DNA of 64,000 bases, taken from contig CM028900.1 of the NCBI GenBank assembly GCA_016801885.1, positions 13,968,972 to 14,032,971 on the forward strand, read 5' to 3'. The notes beneath the pieces are model-generated. The model ran no database searches. It was not told the DNA's origin and saw only the letters and a program-made list of their open reading frames with translations. The position numbers were made by a program, and so were the translations under genes. The stretch comes from Toxotes chatareus (Eukaryota; Chordata; Actinopteri; Toxotidae). Numbering within the stretch: position 1 is the first letter of the stretch; the number at the start of each line of letters is the position of its first letter. This document shows positions 45,701 to 55,867 of this stretch, piece by piece.

Positions 45701-48700
45701 TGACGTTTTTTTATGACATTTTGAGGTCCAAAAAATTTTGACTTTTTTTACCGATTTTTTGACGCTATACTATACTATGACGTTTTTTATGACATTTTGA
45801 GGTCCAAAATTTTTTGACTTTTTTTTGGCCGATTTTGACGCCTTTACTATACTATGACGTTTTTTTATGACATTTTGAGGTCCAAAAATTTTTTTGATTT
45901 TTTTTTGGCCGATTTTGACGTCCAAATTTTTTTACTATACTTTGACGCCTTTACTATACTATGACGTTTTTTATGACATTTTGAGGTCCAAAATTTTTTT
46001 GACTTTTTTTGGCCGATTTTGACGCCTTTACTATACTATGACGCTTTTTTTTTATGACATTTTGAGGTCAAATTTTTTGACTTTTTTGGCCGATTTTGAC
46101 GCCTTTACTATACTATGACGTTTTTTTATGACATTTTGAGGTCCAAAAATTTTGACTTTTTTTTGGCCGATTTTGACGCCTTTACTATACTATGACGCTT
46201 TTTTTTATGACATTTTGAGGTCCAAATTTTTTTGACTTTTTTTGGCCGATTTTGACGCCTTTACTATACTATGACGCTTTTTTTATGACATTTTGAGGTC
46301 CAAAAAATTTTGACTTTTTTTGGCCGATTTTGACGCTTCTTTACTATACTATGACGTTTTTTTATGACATTTTGAGGTCCAAAAATTTTTTTTGACTTTT
46401 TTTTTTTGGCCGATTTTGACGCCTTTACTATACTATGACGCGTTTTTTATGACATTTTGAGGTCCAAAAATTTTGACTTTTTTTGGCCGATTTTTTTACT
46501 ATGCCGATTTTGAGGTCCAAAAAACTTTTTTTTTTTGACTTTTACTATACTATGACGCTTTTTTTATGACATTTTGAGGTCCAAATTTTTTTGACTTTTT
46601 TTGGCCGATTTTGACGCCTTTACTATACTATGACGCTTTTTTATGACATTTTGAGGTCCAAAAAATTTTGACTTTTTTTTTTGTCTATAAACGTTTTTTT
46701 GATTTTGAGGTTTTTGGCCGATTTTGACGCTTTACTATACTATGACGACGTTTTTTATGACATTTTGAGGTCCAAAAATTTTGACTTTTTTTGGCCGATT
46801 TTGACGCCTTTACTATACTATGACGCTTTTTTATGACATTTTGAGGTCCAAAATTTTTTGACTTTTTTTGGCCGATTTTGACGCCTTTACTATACTATGA
46901 CGCTTTTTTATGACATTTTGAGGTCCAAAAAAATTTTGACTTTTTTTTTGGCCGATTTTGACGCCTTACTTACTATACTATGACGTTTTTTTATGACATT
47001 TTGAGGTCAAATTTTTTTTGACTTTTTTGGCCGATTTTGACGCCTTTACTATACTATGACGTTTTTTATGACATTTTGAGGTCCAAAAATTTTTTTGACT
47101 TTTTTTTGGCCGATTTTGACGCCTTTACTATACTATGACGTTTTTTATGACATTTTGAGGTCAAAAATTTTTGACTTTTTTTGGCCGATTTTGACGCTTT
47201 ACTATACTATGACGTTTTTTTATGACATTTTGAGGTCAAAAATTTTTGACTTTTTTTGGCCGATTTTGACGCCTTTACTATACTATGACGTTTTTTATGA
47301 CATTTTGAGGTCCAAATTTTTTTGACTTTTTTTTTTTTGACGCCGATTTTGACGTTTTTTACTATACTATGACGCTTTTTTTATGACATTTTGAGGTCCA
47401 AAAATTTTGACTTTTTTTTTGGCCGATTTTGACGCCTTTACTATACTATGACGTTTTTTTATGACATTTTGAGGTCCAAATTTTTTTTTTTTTTTTTGGC
47501 CGATTTTGATTTTACTATACTATACTATGACGTTTTTTTTATGACATTTTGAGGTCCAAAAAATTTTGACTTTTTTGGCCGATTTTGACGCCTTTACTAT
47601 ACTATGACGTTTTTATGACATTTTGAGGTCCAAAAAAATTTTGACTTTTTTGGCCGATTTTACGCCTTTACTATACTATGACGTTTTTTATGACATTTTG
47701 AGGTCCAAAAAAATTTTGACTTTTTTTGGCCGATTTTGACGCCTTACTATACTATGACGTTTTTTATGACATTTTGAGGTCCAAATTTTTTTGACTTTTT
47801 TTGGCCGATTTTGACGCCTTACTATACTATGACGCTTTTTTTTATGACATTTTGAGGTCCAAATTTTTTTTGACTTTTTTGGCCGATTTTGACGCCTTTA
47901 CTATACTATGACGCGTTTTTTTTTTTATGACATTTTGAGGTCCAAATTTTTTTTGACTTTTTTTGGCCGATTTTGACGCCTTACTATACTATGACGTTTT
48001 TTATGACATTTTGAGGTCCAAATTTTTTTTGACTTTTTTTGGCCGATTTTGACGCCTTACTATACTATGACGTTTTTTATGACATTTTGAGGTCCAAATT
48101 TTTTTTGACTTTTTTTTTTTGACGCCTTTACTATTATGACGTTTTTTATGATTTTGAGGTCCAAAAAATTTTGACTTTTTTTTTTACTATACTATTGATT
48201 TTTTTGATTATTTTACTATGACTATTTTTTTATGACATTTTGAGGTCCAAAAATTTTTTTGACTTTTTTTGGCCGATTTTGACGCCTTTACTATACTATG
48301 ACGTTTTTTATGACATTTTGAGGTCCAAACGTTTTTTTTTGACTTTTTTGGTCCGATTTTGACGCGATTTTACTATACTATGACGTTTTTTTTATGACAT
48401 TTTGAGGTCCAAAAAATTTTGACTTTTTTTGGCCGATTTTGACGCTTTACTATACTATGACGCTTTTTTATGACATTTTGAGGTCCAAAAATTTTTTTGA
48501 CTTTTTTTTGGCCGATTTTGACGCTTTACTATACTATGACGTTTTTTATGACATTTTGAGGTCCAAAAAATTTTGACTTTTTTGGCCGATTTTGACGCCT
48601 TTACTATACTATGACGTTTTTTATGACATTTTGAGGTCAAAATTTTTTTGACTTTTTTTGGCCGATTTTGACGCCTTTACTATACTATGACGTTTTTTTA

Positions 48701-51700
48701 TGACATTTTGAGGTCCAAAAAATTTTTTTGACTTTTTTTGGCCGATTTTGACGCCTTTACTATACTATGGACGTTTTTTATGACATTTTGAGGTCCAAAA
48801 TTTTTTGACTTTTTTTTGGCCGATTTTGATTTTACTATACTATGACGTTTTTTATGACATTTTGAGGTCCAAAAAATTTTGACTTTTTTTTGGCCGATTT
48901 TGACGCCTTTACTATACTATGACGTTTTTATGACATTTTGAGGTCCAAAAATTTTTTTTGACTTTTTTTTGGCCGATTTTGACGCTTTTTTTTACTATAC
49001 TATGACGTTTTTTTATGACATTTTGAGGTCCAAAAATTTTTTTGACTTTTTTGGCCGATTTTGACGCCTTTACTATACTATGACGTTTTTATGACATTTT
49101 GAGGTCCAATTTTTTTGACTTTTTTGGGTCGATTTTGACGCTTTACTATACTATGACGATTTTTTTATGACATTTTGAGGTCCAAAAAATTTTGACTTTT
49201 TTTTGGCCGATTTTGACGCCTCTTTACTATACTATGACGTTTTTTATGACATTTTGAGGTCCAAATTTTTTTGACTTTTTTTGGCCGATTTTGACGCCTT
49301 TACTATACTATGATTTTTTTTATGACATTTTGAGGTCCAAAAAATTTTGACTTTTTTTGGCCGATTTTGACGCCTTACTATACTATGACGTTTTTTATGA
49401 CATTTTGAGGTCCAAATTTTTTTTGACTTTTTTTGGCCGATTTTGACGCTTTACTATACTATGACGTTTTTTATGACATTTTGAGGTCCAAAATTTTTGA
49501 CGTTTTTTTTTTGGCCGATTTTGACGCGATTTTTACTATACTATGACGTTTTTTATGACATTTTGAGGTCCAAAAAAATTTTGACTTTTTTGGCCGATTT
49601 TGACGCCCTTACTATACTATGACGTTTTTTATGACATTTTGAGGTCCAAATTTTTTTTGACTTTTTTGGCCGATTTTGACGCTTCTTTACTATACTATGA
49701 CGTTTTTTTATGACATTTTGAGGTCCAAATTTTTTTTGACTTTTTTGGCCGATTTTGACGCCTTTACTATACTATGACGTTTTTTTATGACATTTTGAGG
49801 TCCAAAATTTTTTTTTGACTTTTTTTTTGGCCGATTTTGACGCCTTACTATACTATGACGTTTTTTATGACATTTTGAGGTCCACATTTTTTTTGACTTT
49901 TTTTGGCCGATTTTGACGCCTTACTATACTATGACGTTTTTTATGACATTTTGAGGTCCAAATTTTTTTTGACTTTTTTTGGCCGATTTTGACGCCTTAC
50001 TATACTATGACGTTTTTTATGACATTTTGAGGTCCACATTTTTTTTGACTTTTTTTGGCCGATTTTGACGCCTTACTATACTATGACGTTTTTTATGACA
50101 TTTTGAGGTCCAAAAAAATTTTGACTTTTTTTGGCCGATTTTGACGCCTTACTATACTATGACGTTTTTTATGACATTTTGAGGTCCAAATTTTTTTGAC
50201 TTTTTTTGGCCGATTTTGACGCCTTACTATACTATGACGTTTTTTATGACATTTTGAGGTCCAAAATTTTTTTTGACTTTTTTGGCCGATTTTGACGCCT
50301 TTACTATACTATGATTTTTTTTTATGACATTTTGAGGTCCAAAAATTTTTTGACTTTTTTGGCCGATTTTGACGCCTTACTATACTATGACGTTTTTTAT
50401 GACATTTTGAGGTCCAAAAAAATTTTGACTTTTTTTGGCCGATTTTGACGCCTTACTATACTATGACGTTTTTTATGACATTTTGAGGTCCAAAAAATTT
50501 TTGACTTTTTTTGGCCGATTTTGACGCCTTACTATACTATGACGTTTTTTATGACATTTTGAGGTCCAATTTTTTTTTGACTTTTTTTGGCCGATTTTGA
50601 CGCCTTACTATACTATGACGTTTTTTATGACATTTTGAGGTCCAAATTTTTTTTGACTTTTTTTGGCCGATTTTGACGCCTTACTATACTATGACGTTTT
50701 TTATGACATTTTGAGGTCCAAAAATTTTTGACTTTTTTTTTTGACGTTTTTTTTTTTTGGCCGATTTTGACGCCTTTACTATACTATGACGTTTTTTATG
50801 ACATTTTGAGGTCCAAAAATTTTTTTTTGACTTTTTTGGCCGATTTTGACGCCTTTACTATACTATGACTTTTACTTTTTTTATGACATTTTGAGGTCCA
50901 AATTTTTTTTGACTTTTTTGGCCGATTTTGACGCCTTTACTATACTATGACATTTTTTTTATGACATTTTGAGGTCCAAAAAAATTTTGACGTTTTTTTT
51001 TTGGCCGATTTTGACGCGATTTTACTATACTATGACGTTTTTTATGACATTTTGAGGTCCAAAATTTTTTGACTTTTTTGGCCGATTTTGACGCCTTACT
51101 ATACTATGACGTTTTTTATGACATTTTGAGGTCCAAAAAAATTTTGACTTTTTTTGGCCGATTTTGACGCCTTACTATACTATGACGTTTTTTATGACAT
51201 TTTGAGGTCAAAATTTTTTTGACTTTTTTTGGCCGATTTTGACGCCTTACTATACTATGACGTTTTTTATGACATTTTGAGGTCCAAATTTTTTTGACTT
51301 TTTTGGCCGATTTTGACGACGCCTTTACTATACTATGACGTTTTTTATGACATTTTGAGGTCCAAAAAATTTTGACTTTTTTTGGCCGATTTTGACGCCT
51401 TACTATACTATGACGTTTTTTATGACATTTTGAGGTCCAAATTTTTTTTTGACTTTTTTTGGCCGATTTTGACGCCTTACTATACTATGACGTTTTTTAT
51501 GACATTTTGAGGTCCAAAATTTTTTTTGATTTTTTTTGGCCGATTTTGACGCCTTTTTACTATACTATGACGTTTTTTTATGACATTTTGAGGTCCATTT
51601 TTTTTTGACTTTTTTTGGCCGATTTTGACGCCTTTACTATACTATGACGTTTTTTTATGACATTTTGAGGTCAAAAAATGTTGACTTTTTTGGCCGATTT

Positions 51701-54700
51701 TGACGCTTTTTTACTATACTATGACGCTTTTTTTTATGACATTTTGAGGTCCAAATTTTTTTGACTTTTTTTGGCCGATTTTGACGCCTTTACTATACTA
51801 TGACGTTTTTTATGACATTTTGAGGTCCAAAAAAATTTTTTGACTTTTTTGGCCGATTTTGACGCTTACTTTACTATACTATGACGACTTTTTTTTTTTT
51901 ATTTTTTGAGGACATTTTGAGGTCAAAAAATTTTGACTTTTTTGGCCGATTTTGACGCCTTTTACTATACTATGACGTTTTTTATGACATTTTGAGGTCC
52001 AAAAAAATTTGACTTTTTTTTGGCCGATTTTGACGCCTTTACTATACTATGACGTTTTTATGACATTTTGAGGTCCAAAAAAATTTTGACTTTTTTGGCC
52101 GATTTTGACGCCTTTACTTACTATACTATGACGCTTTTTTATGACATTTTGAGGTCCAAATTTTTTGACTTTTTTGGCCGATTTTGGCGATTTTTACTTT
52201 ACTATACTATGACGTTTTTATGACATTTTGAGGTCCAAAAAATTTTGACTTTTTTGGCCGATTTTGACGCCTTTACTATACTATGACGTTTTTTATGACA
52301 TTTTGAGGTCCAAAAAATTTTGACTTTTTTGGCCGATTTTGACGCTTTACTATACTATGACATTTTTTATGACATTTTGAGGTCAAAAATTTTTTTGACT
52401 TTTTTGGCCAATTTTGACGCCTTACTATACTATGACGTTTTTTATGACATTTTGAGGTCCAAAAAATTTTGACTTTTTTGGACGATTTTGACGCCTTTAC
52501 TATACTATGACGTTTTTTATGAAATTTTGAGGTCCAAAAATTTTTTGACTTTTTTGGCCGATTTTGACGCCTTTTACTATACTATGACGTTTTTTATGAC
52601 ATTTTGAGGTCCAAAAATTTTTGACTTTTTTGGCCGATTTTGACGCCTTTACTATACTATGACGTTTTTTATGACATTTTGAGGTCCAAAAATTTTTGAC
52701 TTTTTTTGGACGATTTTGACGCCTTTATTATACTATGACGCGTTTTTTATGACATTTTGAGGTCCAAAAAATTGTGACTTTTTTGGCCGATTTTGACGCC
52801 TTTACTATACTATGACGTTTTTTTTATGACATTTTGAGGTCCAAATTTTTTTGACTTTTTTTTGGCCGATTTTGTCGCCTTACTATACTATGACGTTTTT
52901 TATGACATTTTGAGGTCCAAAAAAATTTTGACTTTTTTTGGCCGATTTTGACGCCTTACTATACTATGAAGTTTTTTATGACATTTTGAGGTCCACATTT
53001 TTTTTTTACTTTTTTTGGCCGATTTTGACGCCTTACTATACTATGACGTTTTTTATGACATTTTGAGGTCCAAAAAAATTGTGACTTTTTTTGGCCGATT
53101 TTGACACCTTACTATACTATGACGTTTTTTATGACATTTTGAGGTCCAAAAAATTTTTTGACTTTTTTTGGCCGATTTTGACGCCTTTACTATACTATAT
53201 GCGTTTTTTTATGACATTTTGAGGTCCAAAAAATTTTGACTTTTTTGGCCGATTTTGACGCCTTTACTATACTATGACGCTTTTTTATGACATTTTGAGG
53301 TCCAAAAAAATTTTGACTTTTTGGGCGATTTTGACGCCTTTACTACACTATGACGTTTTTTATGACATTTTGAGGTCCAAATTTTTTTGACTTTTTTTGG
53401 CCGATTTTGACGCCTTACTATACTATGACGTTTTTTATGACATTTTGAGGTCCAATTTTTTTTTGACTTTTTTTGGCCGATTTTGACGCCTTACTATACT
53501 ATGATGTTTTTTATGACATTTTGAGGTCCAAAAAAATGTTGACTTTTTTTGGACGATTTTGACGCCTTACTATACTATGAAGTTTTTTATGACATTTTTA
53601 GGTCCAAAAAAATTTTGACTTTTTTTGGCCGATTTTGACGCCTTACTATACTGTGACGTTTTTTATGACATTTTGAGGTCCAAAAAAATTTTGACTTTTT
53701 TTGGCCGATTTTGACGCCTTACTATACTATGACGTTTTTTATGACATTTTGAGGTCCAATTTTTTTTGACTTTTTTTGGCCGATTTTGACGCCTTACTAT
53801 ACTATATGACGTTTTTTTTATGACATTTTGAGGTCCAAAAATTTTGACTTTTTTGGCCGATTTTGACGCTTTACTATACTATGACGTTTTTTATGACATT
53901 TTGAGGTCCAAAAAATTTTGACTTTTTTGGCCGATTTTGACGCCTTTACTATACTATGACGACGTTTTTTATGACATTTTGAGGTCCAAAAAATTTTGAC
54001 TTTTTTTGGCCGATTTTGACGCCTTACTATACTATGACGTTTTTTATGACATTTTGAGGTCCAAAAAAATTTTGACTTTTTTTGGCCGATTTTGACGCCT
54101 TACTATACTATGACGTTTTTTATGACATTTTGAGGTCCACATTTTTTTTGACTTTTTTTGGCCGATTTTGACGCCTTACTATACTATGACGTTTTTTATG
54201 ACATTTTGAGGTCCAAATTTTTTTGACTTTTTTTGGCCGATTTTGACGCCTTACTATACTATGACGTTTTTTATGACATTTTGAGGTCCAAAAAAATGTT
54301 GACTTTTTTTGGCCGATTTTGACGCCTTACTATACTATGACGTTTTTTATGACATTTTGAGGTCCAAAAAAATTTTGACTTTTTTTGGCCGATTTTGACG
54401 CCTTACTATACTATGACGTTTTTTATGACATTTTGAGGTCCAAAAAAATAGGGACTTTTTTTGGCCAATTTTAGATGACACGAATTCGCACACGAGCACG
54501 TACGAATCAATCTGTAGCAAATAAAATGAGAAGCAATTCAGAATAGGAGAACATGGCTCTGGTCTTGAATTTAATAAATATTGACTGTTAACAGGATTTC
54601 CTATAGCATATAGATAGCCCATATGTGCCTTTGCACCCCATGTATCCCACAATCCATTGTGCACCAGTCAGTTTATACATGTCAGTCCTCATCAGTTATG

Positions 54701-55181
54701 TAAGGTACTTGTCATCAGTTCTCTGTAAAGATAATACATTATTAAGAGCAATCAGAAAATATCAGCAAGTTGCAAATAATGGAAACCAGGCATAAACATT
54801 ATAAGAAAAGTTAACTGTATGGATATATTCACCATTAATCTGACATTGTTTGCCATTTTTCCATCTGTGTGTTGAAGTTAAATGTCACAAATTTTATTGA
54901 ATTTCAGGTTGCCACTGATACTTAAATTTTGTCAGCTGTTTGGTGATGTTGATCTACTCTTGGGGAACACCTAAAAAATACCACTACTTTTTGGTCATGC
55001 TAAATTTTATTTTGGGAGGAGATGCAGATCACCTGAATGATCTATAATTGTTGTCATTCAGAAGAACTGATAATTATACTCCAAGCTAACCATCCTCCTT
55101 TATTTTGCAGGTGACCCACATAGTGTGAATCCTTGCATCGCACAGACAGGAGAGACTGACGATCCAGGGCATTCAAACTGA
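502..55181 (+). CDS. nme8: NME8/NME9-like thioredoxin-NDK protein, last three coding exons (partial gene)
   Basis: Joined exons 502-764, 939-1031 and 55111-55181 give one open frame of 141 complete codons and a stop; the 5' part of the gene lies left of the window. The first exon encodes the second half of a nucleoside diphosphate kinase (NDK) fold, including the catalytic-histidine motif NSVHGAS. The GPTDPNQAK...SPKSLRARF pattern is that of the multi-NDK group II NME proteins. NME8 (TXNDC3) is a thioredoxin-NDK protein linked to outer dynein arms of cilia and sperm flagella; that is family knowledge. The last two exons encode a hydrophilic, acidic and Gln-rich tail without a recognised domain. 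All junctions are GT-AG in phase 1. The intron between the last two exons is about 54 kb and holds the satellite array. NME9 or another multi-NDK NME paralogue remains possible because the thioredoxin and upstream NDK domains are not visible. Confidence 0.72.
765..938 (+). other. Short intron of the NME8-like gene
   Basis: A 174 bp GT-AG intron with donor gtaatc and acceptor tttctttcag. It contains no notable feature. It is about 300 times shorter than the next intron of the same gene. Confidence 0.8.
939..1031 (+). CDS. nme8: NME8-like penultimate exon: hydrophilic tail
   Basis: The acceptor is tttctttcag ending at 938 and the donor is gtatgc from 1032. The exon is 93 bp, phase 1 in and phase 1 out. 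It encodes a low-complexity stretch rich in Lys, Ser, Glu, Asn and Gln, ending DHQQQHE. No domain is recognisable. Charged C-terminal tails occur in axonemal thioredoxin-NDK proteins, so this fits the assignment but does not prove it. The next in-phase exon lies across the satellite array. Confidence 0.75.
1130..1172. repeat. GC-richer left junction of the array, possible transposon terminus
   Basis: Directly before the first monomer is a 43 bp segment beginning TAGGGATGGGGCCGATCC and continuing with GGTATTGGTATCGGGATCC. It has repeated GATCCG words and GGTATYGG repeats. It is unlike both the AT-rich intron before it and the T-rich monomers after it, although its end runs smoothly into the first monomer. 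From memory, TAGGGATGGG starts and GGTATCGG repeats are typical of non-autonomous hAT-like elements in fish. I see no matching inverted terminus at the right end of the array. Confidence 0.4.
35316..35341 (+). repeat. Pure T tract of about 26 bases inside the array
   Basis: After one monomer's GGTCCAAAAA the sequence becomes an uninterrupted T-run, then a fragment reading TACGCATTTTGAGG. It is among the longest homopolymers in the array and sits at a scrambled unit. It may be a replication-slippage product or a consensus error. Confidence 0.85.
49800..51540 (+). repeat. Block of highly regular 76-77 bp monomers
   Basis: Through much of this stretch, and again from about 52860 to 54430, successive units are nearly identical in the form GACGCC-TTACTATACTATGACG-TTTTTTATGACAT with steady spacing. 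In the array interior, units more often have CTTTACTATAC, GACGC-TTTTTTATG or variable T-runs. This is the most uniform portion of the array, apart from a few lapses such as 50730-50760. Confidence 0.7.
54474..55110 (+). other. Unique 3' part of the giant intron
   Basis: The array decays in its last half unit (TTGGCCAATTTTAG) into unique sequence that begins ATGACACGAATTCGCACACG. An AATAAA lies within this stretch near 54572 (ttaataaatattg) and could act as a cryptic intronic polyadenylation site. The near-palindrome CACAATCCATTGTG lies at about 54648-54661. Nothing else is recognisable before the acceptor at 55110. Confidence 0.6.
55111..55181 (+). CDS. nme8: NME8-like terminal coding exon
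   Basis: The acceptor tattttgcag ends at 55110 after a pyrimidine-rich stretch. The first two bases (gt) complete a Gly codon with the phase-1 base at 1031. Twenty-two further codons follow, ending DDPGHSN and a TGA stop at 55179-55181. The tail is polar, like the preceding exon. An AATAAA hexamer lies 88 bp after the stop. The assignment rests on splice-site quality, matching phase, composition and the poly(A) signal; no conserved domain is encoded. RNA evidence is the direct test. Confidence 0.7.
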
Positions 55182-55269
55182 ATCAGCACACCTTTTTTCT
55201 TCTCCTCTATTACTGGTCTTTTCTGCAACATTATGGGTACAACACAAAATGCCATTCTACTAATCGTGA

Positions 55270-55275
55270 AATAAA
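55270..55275 (+). terminator. Polyadenylation signal of the NME8-like gene
   Basis: A canonical AATAAA follows the terminal-exon stop codon by 88 bp and is followed by an AT-rich stretch. Cleavage would be expected near 55285-55300, giving a short 3' UTR of about 110 nt. Confidence 0.6.
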
Positions 55276-55861
55276 CACGACAAATATATCTGACATTTCC
55301 ACCTTTTTATAGGTGGTATTTTGAGATCATGTAATCCTCAGCCAGTGAAAAGGAGCACCTGTAGACAGGGGGTTGAGTTCTCTTAATACTGCTGATGGTA
55401 GTTAACGGTATAAAGGCTCTTGACTCACAACAGCAGCTGTAGGGTACATGACTAAGAACAGGATCATCCAAACAGCACAAAGCAGCTGATAATTTCAGTG
55501 TTCACAGAAGAGTTCGCTGAAACCACAGAACAATGTGTCACTGTCCCTTCAGTCTGTCTTGGATTGCATAAAATTTTGTTGATATCATTTTTAACTACTA
55601 AGAGTAACTGAGTCTTGAGTATTTTTGAATATCTTTCCAGTTAGTATAATAATCACAGTGTGTAAATGTTGAGAACAGCAATCAACCAAAAGCTTCAGCA
55701 AAATGTTCTTGACACTGTTAGCTGGTTCCTGGTGGATCGATTTAACTGGGATTAAAGAATTAAACTAAGAGAAAATGTTTGGGTTTTTTCTTTTAAAAAA
55801 AAAAAACAGTATGCAGTCAGGTTCAGAAGAATTCTAAAAAGTGACATTTATCAAAAAAAAT

Positions 55862-55867
55862 GTTTAT
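55862..55867 (-). terminator. smarcal1: Polyadenylation signal of SMARCAL1
   Basis: TTTATT on the plus strand reads AATAAA on the minus strand, 135-140 bp downstream of the SMARCAL1 stop codon. It is the best-placed canonical hexamer for that gene. Confidence 0.6.

Larger units (their letters stand above)
1173..54473 (+). repeat. Tandem satellite array, about 76 bp monomer, about 700 copies
   Basis: One uninterrupted head-to-tail array on one strand. The monomer, by parts, is GACTTTTTTTGGCCGATTTT, then GACGCCTTACTATACTATGA, then CGTTTTTTATGACATTTTGA, then GGTCCAAAAAAATTTT; counted at 54056-54132 this is 76 bp. Most monomers fall around 70-80 bp because the T-runs (and the A-run after GGTCC) change length, while the words GGCCGATTTTGACG, ACTATACTATGACG and ATGACATTTTGAGGTC barely change. 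Each unit has three CpGs and is about 32 percent GC by my count of the consensus. The copy number is array length divided by 76. No monomer family name is known to me. Open frames inside the array are by-products of the repeat (76 is not a multiple of three) and are not genes. Confidence 0.97.
1032..55110 (+). other. Giant satellite-filled intron (about 54 kb)
   Basis: Donor gtatgc at 1032 and acceptor tattttgcag ending at 55110 flank one intron whose two ends match in phase. About 100 bp of unique sequence follows the donor, then the satellite array, then about 640 bp of unique sequence before the acceptor. More than 98 percent of the intron is satellite. The primary transcript of the NME8-like gene would have to carry the whole array, in the T-rich (U-rich in RNA) orientation. 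The intron is inferred from frame and splice sites; an assembly join inside the array cannot be excluded from sequence alone. Confidence 0.7.

Noticed and set aside
1173..54473. CRISPR-like array of repeats and spacers
   Set aside because: There are no unique spacers. The whole unit is repeated and the intervals are T-runs. The flanking genes are eukaryotic.
1173..54473. Centromeric satellite
   Set aside because: A 76 bp unit and a 53 kb array between an exon and its partner exon argue for a local intronic array. No centromeric marker such as a clear CENP-B box is visible. Not excluded formally, but unsupported.
1173..54473. AGGTCA nuclear-receptor half sites created where GGTCC becomes GGTCA
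   Set aside because: The change is a sporadic loss of a base next to an A-run with no preferred spacing, so it looks like drift or miscalling rather than a designed element.
3322..54664. Open frames of 60-105 codons inside the array, with peptides such as LLYYDVFYDILRSK or TSKCHKKRHSIVK
   Set aside because: They are translations of the monomer. They arise when local unit lengths happen to be multiples of three, shift frame elsewhere, occur on both strands, and have no start context or independent conservation.
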